Positions 1-6,935 of a stretch of DNA of 20,062 nucleotides are shown piece by piece. The DNA is from Pseudomonadota bacterium (GTDB taxonomy: Bacteria; Pseudomonadota; Alphaproteobacteria; RF32; CAG-239), in the NCBI GenBank assembly GCA_018362935.1, contig JAHALQ010000023.1:1-20062 (forward strand). Reading direction: 5' to 3'. Within the stretch, counting starts at the first letter, position 1, and each line of letters opens with the position of its first letter. A program made the position numbers and the translations under genes. The notes beneath the pieces were generated by a model. It ran no database searches. It was not told the origin of the DNA and saw nothing but the letters and a program-made list of their open reading frames with translations.

Positions 1-1
1 C

Positions 2-496
2 AAATGCCCGACCGACAGTTCCAAAGGTAAATGCGATTTCGAAGCCTCGCCCGGCGATTTGAAATATTCTCTGCGCACTTCCGACCATAACGGCTGGCTG
101 CTGTGTAACGGGCGCTCTTATTCTTCCTCGCAGTATCCCGAGCTTTATTCCGCTATCAGCGGCTCCTTCGGCTCTTATCTGCCCAATTACTCCGGCTATT
201 TCCTCAAAGCCGCCGCGACTTCTTATGCTTATTCGCTCAAAACCAAACAAGAGGCCGGTTTGCCTAATGTCTGGGCAAAGTTTCAGGCTGACGGAATGGG
301 AGCAGATTTATACATTGCCGGCGCGGCTTCATTTACCGAGGTAAAAAAGAAAGTCGGACCGTCCGGAGAAGGAGACGGTGGATATATCACTTTTGATGCA
401 TCACGCTCCAACTCCATTTACGGCCGCTCCACTACCGTCACGCCGCAGAATTATTCGGCCAACGTCTTCATCTACGCCGGAAGAAAAAAATATTAG
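2..496 (+). CDS. Secreted Cys-module / phage tail-collar-like protein, 5' end outside window
   Basis: The reading frame is open from base 2, so the gene begins upstream of the window; the Leu (TTG) codon at 59-61 is internal, as the paralogue at 5680 shows. The visible N-terminus is the end of a Cys module (K-C-P-T-D-S-S-K-G-K-C). It is followed by a segment resembling the phage tail collar domain: GWLLCNG, then Y-P-E-L-Y-S-A-I, then L-P-N-Y-S-G-Y-F-L-K. The C-terminus (SNSIYGRSTTVTPQNYSANV) is identical in protein sequence to that of the 5680 gene, while the stretch between AGLPN and GGYITFDAS differs strongly. In phages and microcystin-dependent-type proteins the collar domain belongs to fibre or adhesin structures. 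Here the paralogue has a signal peptide, so an exported surface protein is inferred. No clear terminator of its own is visible. Confidence 0.8.
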   Translation, partial: KCPTDSSKGKCDFEASPGDLKYSLRTSDHNGWLLCNGRSYSSSQYPELYSAISGSFGSYLPNYSGYFLKAAATSYAYSLKTKQEAGLPNVWAKFQADGMGADLYIAGAASFTEVKKKVGPSGEGDGGYITFDASRSNSIYGRSTTVTPQNYSANVFIYAGRKKY

Positions 497-607
497 ATTA
501 GTAAAAACATCAAACAAATCTTAAAGAAAAGCCGAAGAATGGTTTAGATAAAGTGAAAATAAGAAGGCTGAAAATTCTAGTGTACTTTGAAGGTACATAC
601 GGCCGAA

Positions 608-635
608 AGAAAAAGCGCATGATTGCGCTTTTTCT
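608..635 (-). terminator. Terminator-like hairpin downstream of ackA
   Basis: AGAAAAAGCGC pairs perfectly with GCGCTTTTTCT around a 6-base loop. On the minus strand the right arm ends in a T-rich run, so it can terminate pta-ackA transcription. The A/T-rich flanks are nearly symmetrical, so it could also act on plus-strand transcription from the gene ending at 496. It is part of the dispersed repeat. Confidence 0.6.
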
Positions 636-653
636 GAGGAGACGCAATGAGAC

Positions 654-1835
654 TTATCTGGCAAAAGCTGTGACAGCAGCTTTTGCCAGATACTCCTCAT
701 TCGTCGGAATAACAAATGCGCGGACTTTCGAGCCGGGTTTGGTGATTTCGAGCGCTTCGCCGCGTTTGTTATTATTTTCTTCATCAAGCTCGATACCCAG
801 ATAGCTCAGGCGTTCCAGCAGCATCTTGCGCAAAATCGGAGAATTCTCGCCGACGCCGGCCGTAAAGACAATCGCGTCAACACCACCCATTGCAGCAATA
901 TAACTGCCGATAAAGCGCAGAATGGCATAAGCATAAACATTCATCGCGTCCACCGCTTTGGCATCGCCTTTCAGATAAGCGGCCTCAACGTCGCGCATAT
1001 CCGAAAAACCGCACAACCCCTGCATTCCACTCTGTTTGTTCAGCAGCGTATTGACCTCGTCCACCGTTTTGTCCTGATATTTCATAATATGCAGCGGAAT
1101 ATAAGGATCAATATCGCCCGAACGGGTGCCCATAACAACGCCGGCCAGAGGTGTAAAGCCCATGGAAGTGTCAATGCACTTGCCGTCTTTAACCGCAGAA
1201 ATAGACGCACCGTTGCCGATATGGCAGGTAATGATTTTCTTACCCTCGCCGACAATCCTGGCCGCTTCCTGCGACACATACAAATGCGACGTGCCGTGCG
1301 CGCCGTAGCGGCGGATTTGGTGTTCGGTATACTGTTCCAACGGCAGACCGTAAAGAAATGCCTCTTTAGGCATGGTCTGATGAAAAGCCGTGTCAAAAAC
1401 AGTAACCTGCGGCACATTCGGCAAAGCGTTTTTAACCGCCTTCAAACCCAAAACGGCAGCAGGGTTATGCAAAGGCGCCAAAGTCGACAACTCGTCAATC
1501 TGTTCAATGACCTTATCGGTAACCAAAGTCGATTCCTTAAAGATTTCGCCACCGTGAACCACGCGGTGTCCGACAGCCGATATCTCGTCAAGGCTTTTGA
1601 TTGCGCCGTTGAGCAGCAGGGCAAAAACTTCGCGCAAAGCTTCATTATGCGTCGGCAGGTCGACATTGACGGTTTTCTTTTCGCCGGTCGCCAGATATTT
1701 GATGCTGACGCAGGAATCATTGATGCCGATACGCTCGGCCAAACCTTTGGCAATGACTTCATATTTGTCGCCGTTAACGTCAAACAATTGGTATTTGAGG
1801 GAAGAAGATCCCGAATTCAGTACTAAAATTTTCAT
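654..1835 (-). CDS. ackA: Acetate kinase
   Basis: Acetate kinase makes ATP and acetate from acetyl phosphate and ADP in the cytoplasm, the second step of the Pta-AckA pathway. The 393-residue length is normal. Family signatures are present in order: NSGSSSLK near residue 7, HRVVHGG, FDTAFHQTMP, RYGAHGTSH, CHIGNGAS, GTRSGDIDP and TAGVGENS. The ATG at 1835 is preferred to an in-frame TTG three codons upstream because AAGGA lies 9 bases before the ATG. Twelve bases separate it from the pta stop, so the two form an operon. The C-terminus after the conserved PTNEE is atypical (Y-L-A-K-A-A-V-T-A-F-A-R). It is encoded by a 16-bp perfect inverted repeat belonging to the dispersed repeat, so the last codons may have been supplied by that element. 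Confidence 0.97.
   Translation of the reverse strand: MKILVLNSGSSSLKYQLFDVNGDKYEVIAKGLAERIGINDSCVSIKYLATGEKKTVNVDLPTHNEALREVFALLLNGAIKSLDEISAVGHRVVHGGEIFKESTLVTDKVIEQIDELSTLAPLHNPAAVLGLKAVKNALPNVPQVTVFDTAFHQTMPKEAFLYGLPLEQYTEHQIRRYGAHGTSHLYVSQEAARIVGEGKKIITCHIGNGASISAVKDGKCIDTSMGFTPLAGVVMGTRSGDIDPYIPLHIMKYQDKTVDEVNTLLNKQSGMQGLCGFSDMRDVEAAYLKGDAKAVDAMNVYAYAILRFIGSYIAAMGGVDAIVFTAGVGENSPILRKMLLERLSYLGIELDEENNNKRGEALEITKPGSKVRAFVIPTNEEYLAKAAVTAFAR
655..692. repeat. 16-bp perfect inverted repeat in the ackA 3' end
   Basis: TATCTGGCAAAAGCTG (655-670) and CAGCTTTTGCCAGATA (677-692) are exact reverse complements separated by 6 bases. They cover the last codons and part of the stop codon of ackA. A related 11-bp hairpin with one mismatch sits at the equivalent place of repeat copy 2 (6863-6888). 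Confidence 0.85.
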
Positions 1836-1847
1836 AAAAGACAATCC

Positions 1848-2855
1848 TTATTTTTGAGTTTGCAGAACAGTAATGGCAATAACGCCGACAATATCTTCGG
1901 CAAAACAGCCGCGCGACAAATCGTTAATCGGCGCGTTAAGCCCCTGCAGCAGAGGGCCGTACATTTCGGCGCCGCCCAAACGCTGCAACAGCTTGTAGCC
2001 GATATTTCCGGCTTCGATATTCGGGAAAATCAAAACATTGGCATGACCGGCGACATCCGAACCCGGCGCTTTTTTCTTGGCGACAACGGCGTCCAAAGCG
2101 GCATCGGCCTGCAATTCGCCGTCCAATTTGATGTTTTTGCCGGCATATTCGGGCGATTTCAAAGCTTCCTTAGCCAGAGCGGTCGCCTCGCGGACTTTGT
2201 CGGCGCCCTCGCCTTTGCCGGAACCGTATGTCGAATAAGACAGCATAGCGATATTCGGTTCATCGCCGAACTGAATCGTGCTTTCGGCACTGCTCAGCGC
2301 AATATCAACCAGTTCTTTGGCCGTCGGGTTGATGTTAATGGCGCAGTCGGACAGATAATACGTCTTGCCGTTCTGGGCAGCCATAATAAACAATGCCGAA
2401 ACCACGCGGTCCTTGCGTGACGATTTGATAATCTGCAAAGCCGGACGAACCGTATCGGCCGTTGAATGGTTAGCGCCCGAAACCATGCCGTCGGCATCGC
2501 CGGCCTTAATCATCAGAGTGCCGAAATAATTGGGAATCAAAACCGTCTTGGCGGCTTCTTCCTCGGTCATGCCTTTGTCTTTGCGCAATTCATACAGCAG
2601 TTTGGCATATTCGCCGAGTTTGGGCGACTTGGCAGGATCAAGCAGTTCAATGCCTTCAAGATCCCAGCCATGCCCGTCAAAATAAGCCTTGATTTCCTCA
2701 ACATTGCCCAAAACAATCAGCTTGGCAATCTTGCGGACGGCCGCTTCGTGCGCAGCCTGTAAAACGCGTTCGTCCTCGCCCTCCGGCAAAACAATCGTTT
2801 TGTTCAGCTTCCGGGCTTTTTCAATCAGTTTCTCAATATAAGGGCTAATTTTCAT
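1848..2855 (-). CDS. pta: Phosphate acetyltransferase
   Basis: Phosphotransacetylase interconverts acetyl-CoA and acetyl phosphate and feeds AckA. At 335 residues it is the short, single-domain form, without the N-terminal regulatory domains of the enterobacterial enzyme. Recognisable blocks are LPEGEDERVLQAA near residue 23, DGMVSGANHSTADTVRPALQ in the middle, LSYSTYGSGKG, GELQADAALD, and the C-terminal FPNIEAGNIGYKLLQRLGGA with GPLLQGLNAPINDLSRGC. The ATG has a CGAGGA ribosome site about 8 bases upstream. It is the first gene of the pta-ackA operon, transcribed divergently from ndk. Confidence 0.97.
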   Translation of the reverse strand: MKISPYIEKLIEKARKLNKTIVLPEGEDERVLQAAHEAAVRKIAKLIVLGNVEEIKAYFDGHGWDLEGIELLDPAKSPKLGEYAKLLYELRKDKGMTEEEAAKTVLIPNYFGTLMIKAGDADGMVSGANHSTADTVRPALQIIKSSRKDRVVSALFIMAAQNGKTYYLSDCAININPTAKELVDIALSSAESTIQFGDEPNIAMLSYSTYGSGKGEGADKVREATALAKEALKSPEYAGKNIKLDGELQADAALDAVVAKKKAPGSDVAGHANVLIFPNIEAGNIGYKLLQRLGGAEMYGPLLQGLNAPINDLSRGCFAEDIVGVIAITVLQTQK

Positions 2856-2884
2856 AATGTTTTCCTCGTGTCTTATTGTTATTT

Positions 2885-2914
2885 TTTATAATGGTTTACA
2901 CTCTTCATATTCAA
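2885..2914 (-). promoter_or_regulatory. Likely promoter of pta-ackA
   Basis: On the minus strand TTGAAT (2909-2914) and TATAAA (2885-2890) are separated by 18 bases and lie about 30 bases before the pta ATG. This is a reasonable sigma-70-type match, judged by eye. Confidence 0.45.
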
Positions 2915-2928
2915 AAGTCAAAATATCT

Positions 2929-2982
2929 TTTGATTCTTTGGACAAAGTATTATATCTTGTGAAAGAAATGACAAACAGGGAG
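2929..2982 (+). promoter_or_regulatory. Upstream region of ndk with a GANTC site
   Basis: A GATTC (GANTC, CcrM-type methylation motif) is at 2932-2936 and an A/T-rich TATTATAT follows at 2948-2955. No well-spaced -35/-10 pair stands out. A good ribosome site, AGGGAG at 2977-2982, lies 8 bases before the ndk ATG and decides that start. Confidence 0.35.
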
Positions 2983-2990
2983 ATTTAACA

Positions 2991-3407
2991 ATGGAAAGAA
3001 CACTGTCAATAATCAAACCCGACGCCACCACCCGTAATATTACCGGCAAGGTAAACTCAATGATTGAGGACGCCGGACTGAAAATTATTGCCCAGAAACT
3101 TATCCGCCTGACTGCGCCGCAGGCCGAAGAATTTTATCAGGAACACAAGGACAAGGCCTTTTTTACCAGCCTGATTGATTTTATGACTTCGGCTCCGGTT
3201 GTCGTTCAGGTGCTTGAAGGCGAAGACGCCGTCGCCCGTTACCGCAAAATTATGGGCGCAACCAACCCGGCCGTTGCCGAAGAAGGCACCATCCGCAAAA
3301 CTTTTGCCCTTTCTATCGATAAAAACACGGTTCATGGTTCCGATTCTCCCGAAAGCGCCAAACGCGAAGTCGATTTTTTCTTCAGCGAAATAGAAATCTG
3401 CGAATAG
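2991..3407 (+). CDS. ndk: Nucleoside diphosphate kinase
   Basis: Ndk transfers the gamma phosphate between nucleoside triphosphates and diphosphates through a phosphohistidine. The 138 residues match the usual length. The N-terminal ERTLSIIKPDA and the catalytic signature N-T-V-H-G-S-D-S are present, which places the phosphorylated His at about residue 115. Also seen are the IMGATNPAVAEEGTIR loop and the C-terminal F-F-F-S-E-I-E-I. The next gene starts 9 bases after the stop, so ndk probably heads an operon with the DUF2066 and PerM-type genes. There is no terminator in between. Confidence 0.97.
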   Translation: MERTLSIIKPDATTRNITGKVNSMIEDAGLKIIAQKLIRLTAPQAEEFYQEHKDKAFFTSLIDFMTSAPVVVQVLEGEDAVARYRKIMGATNPAVAEEGTIRKTFALSIDKNTVHGSDSPESAKREVDFFFSEIEICE

Positions 3408-3416
3408 GGGTATCCG

Positions 3417-4472
3417 GTGTCAAAAAAGTTTTTATCATTTGTTTTTATGTTTGTAATCCTGCTGACAGCCGCTTCGGGATATGCGGCTGACGAACGCTTT
3501 ACCGTGGACATCAATGTCGATGTTACCGACGCCAATGCCTCGGCCGCCCGCGAAAAAGCCATGAACGAAGCCAACCGCGCCGCTGTTCTTGCCGTTGCCA
3601 AACGCATTTCGACGGCAGACGGCGTTGCCCGTATGGAAGGCCTCAATGAAAACCAGCTGGTAAACTTTATCAGGGAGGTTTCCGTCATAGAGGAAAAAAC
3701 TTCCCCTGTCCGATATATTGCCCATTTGCGCATTGTCCTCAACGAAGACATGCTGAAACAATACATGAAAGAGCGCGATATTCCTTTGCTGCTGGCAGGC
3801 GGCGGCAAAATTCTGGTTCTGCCCGTATTCCGCGAATTCAGCAGCGACAAACCGATGCTGTGGGAAAGCGCCAATTTGTGGAAACAGGCTTGGGACAGTA
3901 CCGCCGATACATCGGCCGTGGCCTTTGTATCCATTCCCGCCAACGCGTTTAATTATTCTGCCGTGGATGCCGAACAGGCTTTGGCTCTGGACGGACAGGC
4001 CCTTTCCAAAGTCATGCGCGCCAATAACGCCTCCGATGCGTATGTTTTGGATGCCACTTATGACGGCATAGACGGGCTGATAATCCGCGCCTCGTCCTAT
4101 AACGGCGACAACCAGACCATTCGCGTGCCCGGTTCGCGCAGCTCCGGCACAGAACTCTTTGCCAATGCCGTCGAAACCGTCAAAAAACAGCTTGAAGGGC
4201 ATATCTCGGCACAAAACATCAGTGAGAATTCTCTGGAAAATTCCATGGTCGTTCTCTACAATTTTAATCGTTTGCCCGAATGGGTCGCCGCCGAACAGGC
4301 TCTGTCCAATACACCGATTGTCAATGATGTCAGTGTTCAGGCATTTGCCAACAATAAGGCGCAGCTCAAACTGACCTATGTCGGCTCGGAAAACAAGCTT
4401 GTCAGGCTGCTCAACAGCCAGGGCTACACACTGCGCCCCCGCGGCAATTATTACCTGCTTGAAAAATATTAA
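3417..4472 (+). CDS. DUF2066-family exported protein
   Basis: The 351-residue product starts with a signal peptide (hydrophobic residues 5-18, probable cleavage after G-Y-A at about 23). Next is a DUF2066-like region: a basic/Ala-rich helix (SAAREKAMNEANRAAVLAVA), the start of the R-I-S-T-A-D segment, and S-P-V-R-Y-I-A-H-L-R-I. The start is GTG with AGGGG just upstream; no better start is visible. DUF2066 has no established biochemical function. In alphaproteobacteria I recall it next to an AI-2E-family transporter, as here. A periplasmic or envelope location is inferred from the signal peptide. The C-terminal part (residues about 280-351) resembles a repeated short alpha/beta unit, but I could not identify it. 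Confidence 0.8.
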   Translation: MSKKFLSFVFMFVILLTAASGYAADERFTVDINVDVTDANASAAREKAMNEANRAAVLAVAKRISTADGVARMEGLNENQLVNFIREVSVIEEKTSPVRYIAHLRIVLNEDMLKQYMKERDIPLLLAGGGKILVLPVFREFSSDKPMLWESANLWKQAWDSTADTSAVAFVSIPANAFNYSAVDAEQALALDGQALSKVMRANNASDAYVLDATYDGIDGLIIRASSYNGDNQTIRVPGSRSSGTELFANAVETVKKQLEGHISAQNISENSLENSMVVLYNFNRLPEWVAAEQALSNTPIVNDVSVQAFANNKAQLKLTYVGSENKLVRLLNSQGYTLRPRGNYYLLEKY

Positions 4473-4483
4473 AAGGAACTCAG

Positions 4484-5548
4484 ATGATTTCACACCGCCT
4501 AAACAACCGCAATATGATTATCTGGTTAATCTTATTCGGCCTATTTTGCGCATCCGTGTATGTTCTGCGCTCTGTACTGCTTCCCTTTGTCGCCGGTATC
4601 ATCATCGGTTACCTGCTTGACCCCTGGACCAGCAAGATTGAAAAACTCGGCGTAAACCGCACAATAGCATCGTTACTGGTCATGTTTCTGATGATTATGG
4701 TATTAATCCCGGCATTGATCGCCCTGTTCAGCGTTATCGATAATCAGGTCGGACACTTTGTCAGCGTCATGCCGAATTATCTGACCTCTTTCGCACAAAA
4801 GCTTGAACCGGTCATTGCCAATCTTCAGGATCATTTTCCGGCGCTTGAACCTGAAAAAATCCGTGAGTATCTGCGCAGCAACATGGCCAATACCTTAAAA
4901 CTTACGGGCAATCTTGTCCGCCGCCTCATTACCGGCGGTTTTGCCCTGGTTAACATCTTATCGCTGCTGCTGATTACGCCGGTTGTTGCTTTTTACATGC
5001 TGCGCGATTGGGATAAATTCATCGCGCAGGTTGACAGCCTGCTGCCCAAGAAATCGAAAAAGAACATCGAAAAGCAGGCGCGCGAGATTGACTGCATATT
5101 GTCTTCATTTATTCGCGGGCAGCTTTCCGTCTGCGTGCTGCTCGGCACTTTTTATGCGGTCGGGTTGTATATCGTCGGGCTGGACCTCGGCGTTCTGGTC
5201 GGTTTTCTGGCCGGTATCATTTCTTTTATCCCTTATGTCGGCACAATCACAGGATTCTTTGTCAGCATATTGATTGCCTTTGCCCAGTTTGACACTCTGA
5301 TGCCGATTTTACAGGTTGTCGGCGTGTTTATGGTCGGACAGTTTATTGAAGGAAACTTTCTTACGCCCAACCTGGTCGGCGATTCGGTCGGACTGCATCC
5401 GGTATGGATTATGTTTGCACTGCTTACCGGCGGCGTTTTGCTGGGCTTTCTGGGGCTGATGATTGCGGTTCCGGTGGCGGCCATCATCGGCGTTCTTATC
5501 CGCCACGCCATAGACAACTATAAAGAAAGTTCTTTGTATAAAGACTAA
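4484..5548 (+). CDS. AI-2E family transporter / PerM-type membrane protein
   Basis: This is a 354-residue integral inner-membrane protein of the AI-2E transporter (PerM/TqsA) family. Hydrophobic segments lie at about 12-32, 35-45, 65-87, 150-172, 210-232, 236-262, 266-285 and 300-340. A long soluble segment sits between the third and fourth. Family hallmarks are G-Y-L-L-D-P-W, the F-Y-M-L-R-D-W-D-K turn, G-F-L-A-G-I-I-S-F-I-P-Y-V-G near 245, and Q-F-I-E-G-N-F-L-T-P-N-L-V-G with H-P-V-W near 300. Substrates vary across the family, so AI-2 transport should not be assumed. AAGGA lies 9 bases before the ATG. It follows the DUF2066 gene by 11 bases and is closed by the terminator at 5564. Confidence 0.9.
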   Translation: MISHRLNNRNMIIWLILFGLFCASVYVLRSVLLPFVAGIIIGYLLDPWTSKIEKLGVNRTIASLLVMFLMIMVLIPALIALFSVIDNQVGHFVSVMPNYLTSFAQKLEPVIANLQDHFPALEPEKIREYLRSNMANTLKLTGNLVRRLITGGFALVNILSLLLITPVVAFYMLRDWDKFIAQVDSLLPKKSKKNIEKQAREIDCILSSFIRGQLSVCVLLGTFYAVGLYIVGLDLGVLVGFLAGIISFIPYVGTITGFFVSILIAFAQFDTLMPILQVVGVFMVGQFIEGNFLTPNLVGDSVGLHPVWIMFALLTGGVLLGFLGLMIAVPVAAIIGVLIRHAIDNYKESSLYKD

Positions 5549-5563
5549 AATTCAATACTTCCC

Positions 5564-5590
5564 AAACCCCTGCGACAGGGGTTTTATTTT
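5564..5590 (+). terminator. Terminator of the ndk-DUF2066-PerM operon
   Basis: AAACCCCTG and CAGGGGTTT form a 9-bp stem with a 3-base loop, followed by TTTATTTT. Confidence 0.85.
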
Positions 5591-5614
5591 GTCCAAACAA
5601 CCCTTAATTAGCAA

Positions 5615-5643
5615 TTGACAGAAATCACAAAATATCCGATAAT
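5615..5643 (+). promoter_or_regulatory. Sigma-70-type promoter of the 5680 gene
   Basis: A consensus TTGACA (5615-5620) and GATAAT (5638-5643) are separated by exactly 17 bases, 36 bases before the ATG. AAGGA at 5666-5670 gives the ribosome site, 9 bases before the ATG. This is the best promoter match in the window and implies strong constitutive or growth-linked expression. Confidence 0.75.
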
Positions 5644-5679
5644 AGAAACAGAGTGAAATTTTATTAAGGATGTTTTGAA

Positions 5680-6456
5680 ATGAACTGTTCTAAATTTGCC
5701 TTTTTACTGCCTGGCCTTGTCTTGGCCGCTTTCGACGCCCGTGCCCAGACCTGTGTTCAGGCACCTTCCTGTTCCCAGCTTGGATTTACCAAATCCGTGT
5801 CCCAATGTTCCGGTAAGAACATGATTAAGTGCCCCTTTGACAATTCTCTTGCCTATTGTGAAGACAACGTCATTATTTCATGCTCTTCCCTCGGTTTTAC
5901 CGACACTGTGTCCGAATGCCCGGGCGAATATGTCAAATGCCCATCCGATTCAACCAAGGGAAAATGCATTCTTGAAGCCCGCGCCGGCGACCTCAAATAT
6001 TCGCTGAGAGGCAGCAACCACAACGGCTGGCTTTTATGCAACGGCAGTTATTACGATAAAACCCAATACGCGGAATTATACAGCGCCATCGGCACAAAAT
6101 TCGGCAGCTCAGGCAACAGCTTCCGTGTTCCGAGCTACAGCGGCAACTTTATGAAATCTGCGGCAAGCTCATTCAGCGGCTCAAATCTGCCTTCGTCTTT
6201 CACATCGTATCAATCCGCCGGTCTGCCGAACATTACCGGCACAATTCATGTCGGCCGCAGCGAAAACTCATGGGCTGGCGCATTCAGAAAGCCCCAACAG
6301 TCCGGAGGCTACTCCAGCCACCACGATTCCCGTGACGGCGGTTATTACACCTTTGACGCTTCCCTTTCAAACTCAATTTACGGACGCTCAACCACCGTCA
6401 CCCCGCAAAACTACTCGGCTAACGTTTTCATCTACGCCGGAAAAATAAAAAAATAA
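5680..6456 (+). CDS. Secreted protein: two Cys modules joined to a phage tail-collar-like domain
   Basis: The 258-residue protein begins with a signal peptide, probably cleaved after A-R-A at residue 22. Two related Cys modules follow, at about 25-60 and 68-96. Each has C-x2-L-G-F, then a Ser-x-Cys, then C-P-x-D-x-S/T and a final Cys. From about 103 to 175 comes a tail-collar-like segment (GWLLCNG, AELYSAI, FRVPSYSGNFMK). A divergent centre (about 195-225) leads to the conserved C-terminus YTFDAS...SIYGRSTTVTPQNYSANV. It is a full-length paralogue of the gene ending at 496. Tail collar domains are known from phage fibres and from the microcystin-dependent protein family. No other phage gene is present here, so a cell-surface or secreted adhesin-like role is inferred. 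Its own promoter and terminator make it a single-gene unit. Confidence 0.85.
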   Translation: MNCSKFAFLLPGLVLAAFDARAQTCVQAPSCSQLGFTKSVSQCSGKNMIKCPFDNSLAYCEDNVIISCSSLGFTDTVSECPGEYVKCPSDSTKGKCILEARAGDLKYSLRGSNHNGWLLCNGSYYDKTQYAELYSAIGTKFGSSGNSFRVPSYSGNFMKSAASSFSGSNLPSSFTSYQSAGLPNITGTIHVGRSENSWAGAFRKPQQSGGYSSHHDSRDGGYYTFDASLSNSIYGRSTTVTPQNYSANVFIYAGKIKK

Positions 6457-6468
6457 GAAAAAATGCAC

Positions 6469-6497
6469 AAAAAGCCTGCTGTTTCAGCAGGCTTTTT
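6469..6497 (+). terminator. Terminator of the 5680 gene
   Basis: AAAAAGCCTGCTG pairs perfectly with CAGCAGGCTTTTT over 13 bp with a TTT loop, ending in a T run. It lies 12 bases after the stop codon. Confidence 0.92.
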
Positions 6498-6574
6498 ATA
6501 AAATATGCCTCGAAACACGCTACTGTTCAGGCCTCGAAAGGAGTGTACATAGAGATACATGACTGAGCAGCCGA

Positions 6575-6657
6575 CCTGCAGTTTCTGTATTAGCTATCAG
6601 CTTGATGATAAAAACTTGGATAGTGGAATTTATAGAGTGATTTTTTGAGACCGAACA
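6575..6657. repeat. Degenerate copy of the dispersed repeat (copy 2a)
   Basis: CCTGCAGTTTCTGTATTAG begins a stretch that realigns with 6698-6776. Common landmarks are CAGTTTCTGTAT-Y-AGCT, CTTGGA, and a TTTATAGAGTGATTT block matching TTTAGATAAAGTGATTT in the next copy. It is noncoding. A short palindrome (TGTA...TACA) lies just upstream at about 6544-6559. Confidence 0.55.
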
Positions 6658-6697
6658 AAATCGCTCTAGAAAACCATTAAAAGATTAAAACTTGAAA

Positions 6698-6888
6698 CAG
6701 TTTCTGTATCAGCTGCTGGCTAGATAAATGAAAGCTTGGAGAAGGGTTTAGATAAAGTGATTTGAAAGGACAAAGTACCGCAGCGTACAAAAAGGTACGT
6801 ACGGCCGATAGAAAAAGCACACAATTGCGCTTTTTCTGAGGAGACGCAATGAGGCTTATTGAACAAGAGCTGCAACCGCAGCCCTTGT
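6698..6888. repeat. Dispersed structured repeat, copy 2 (most complete)
   Basis: It carries the CAGTTTCTGTATCAG leader (6698-6712) and then the block shared with copy 1 (6745-6888). The conserved hairpins are CGTAC/GTACG (6784-6788 with 6795-6799), the AGAAAAAGCAC/GCGCTTTTTCT stem (6810-6820 with 6827-6837, one mismatch), and ACAAGAGCTGC/GCAGCCCTTGT (6863-6873 with 6878-6888, one mismatch). In minus orientation it follows era and may act as its terminator. Confidence 0.75.
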
Positions 6889-6916
6889 GAAATATAGCCG
6901 GAATTGACACTTTCGT

Positions 6917-6935
6917 CCTGCAATTTCTGTATTAG
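6917..6935. repeat. Leader fragment of the dispersed repeat (copy 2c)
   Basis: This 19-base segment differs from 6575-6593 at a single position. It lies 20 bases beyond the era stop codon, suggesting that another copy was truncated or inserted here. Confidence 0.6.

Larger units (their letters stand above)
541..692. repeat. Dispersed structured repeat, copy 1
   Basis: This segment aligns with 6745-6888. The shared blocks are GGTTTAGATAAAGTGA at the left end, GGTAC-A/G-TACGGCCGA in the middle, and GCGCTTTTTCTGAGGAGACG followed by CAATGAGRCTTAT to the right. Three hairpins are conserved in position: TGTAC/GTACA (581-585 with 593-597), an 11-bp stem (608-618 with 625-635), and a 16-bp stem (655-670 with 677-692). 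It occupies the convergent gap between the tail-collar-like gene and ackA, and its last hairpin lies inside the ackA coding end. Small open frames across it are repeat-derived and not called as genes. Confidence 0.75.

Noticed and set aside
59..496. Start of the first gene at the TTG at 59
   Set aside because: The frame is open from base 2, and the codon corresponds to an internal Leu in the complete paralogue.
521..787. Minus-strand small frame with H-C-V-S-S-E-K-A-Q-S-C-A-F-S, and a similar frame at 6720-6980
   Set aside because: The similarity is that of the underlying DNA repeat, including its hairpins, and the frame runs into ackA. No sign of coding selection is visible from two copies.
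1089..1826. Plus-strand open frame of 245 codons inside ackA
   Set aside because: It is antisense to a gene with all acetate kinase motifs; its translation has no recognisable domain and is explained by codon use of the real gene.
3435..4493. Minus-strand open frame of 352 codons covering the DUF2066 gene
   Set aside because: It nearly mirrors the real gene, lacks a ribosome site and has no family features; the plus-strand gene has a signal peptide and operon context.
1..6456. Prophage remnant, suggested by tail-collar-like domains
   Set aside because: No other phage structural, packaging, lysis or integration gene is present, and the genes lie between housekeeping operons with a signal peptide on the complete copy.
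5680..6456. Diversity-generating retroelement target
   Set aside because: The variable centre is suggestive, but no reverse transcriptase and no template repeat are present in the window, and the variation is not limited to a few codon positions.
6575..6935. CRISPR array
   Set aside because: The repeats are unevenly spaced (about 120 and 220 bases), diverged and without cas genes.
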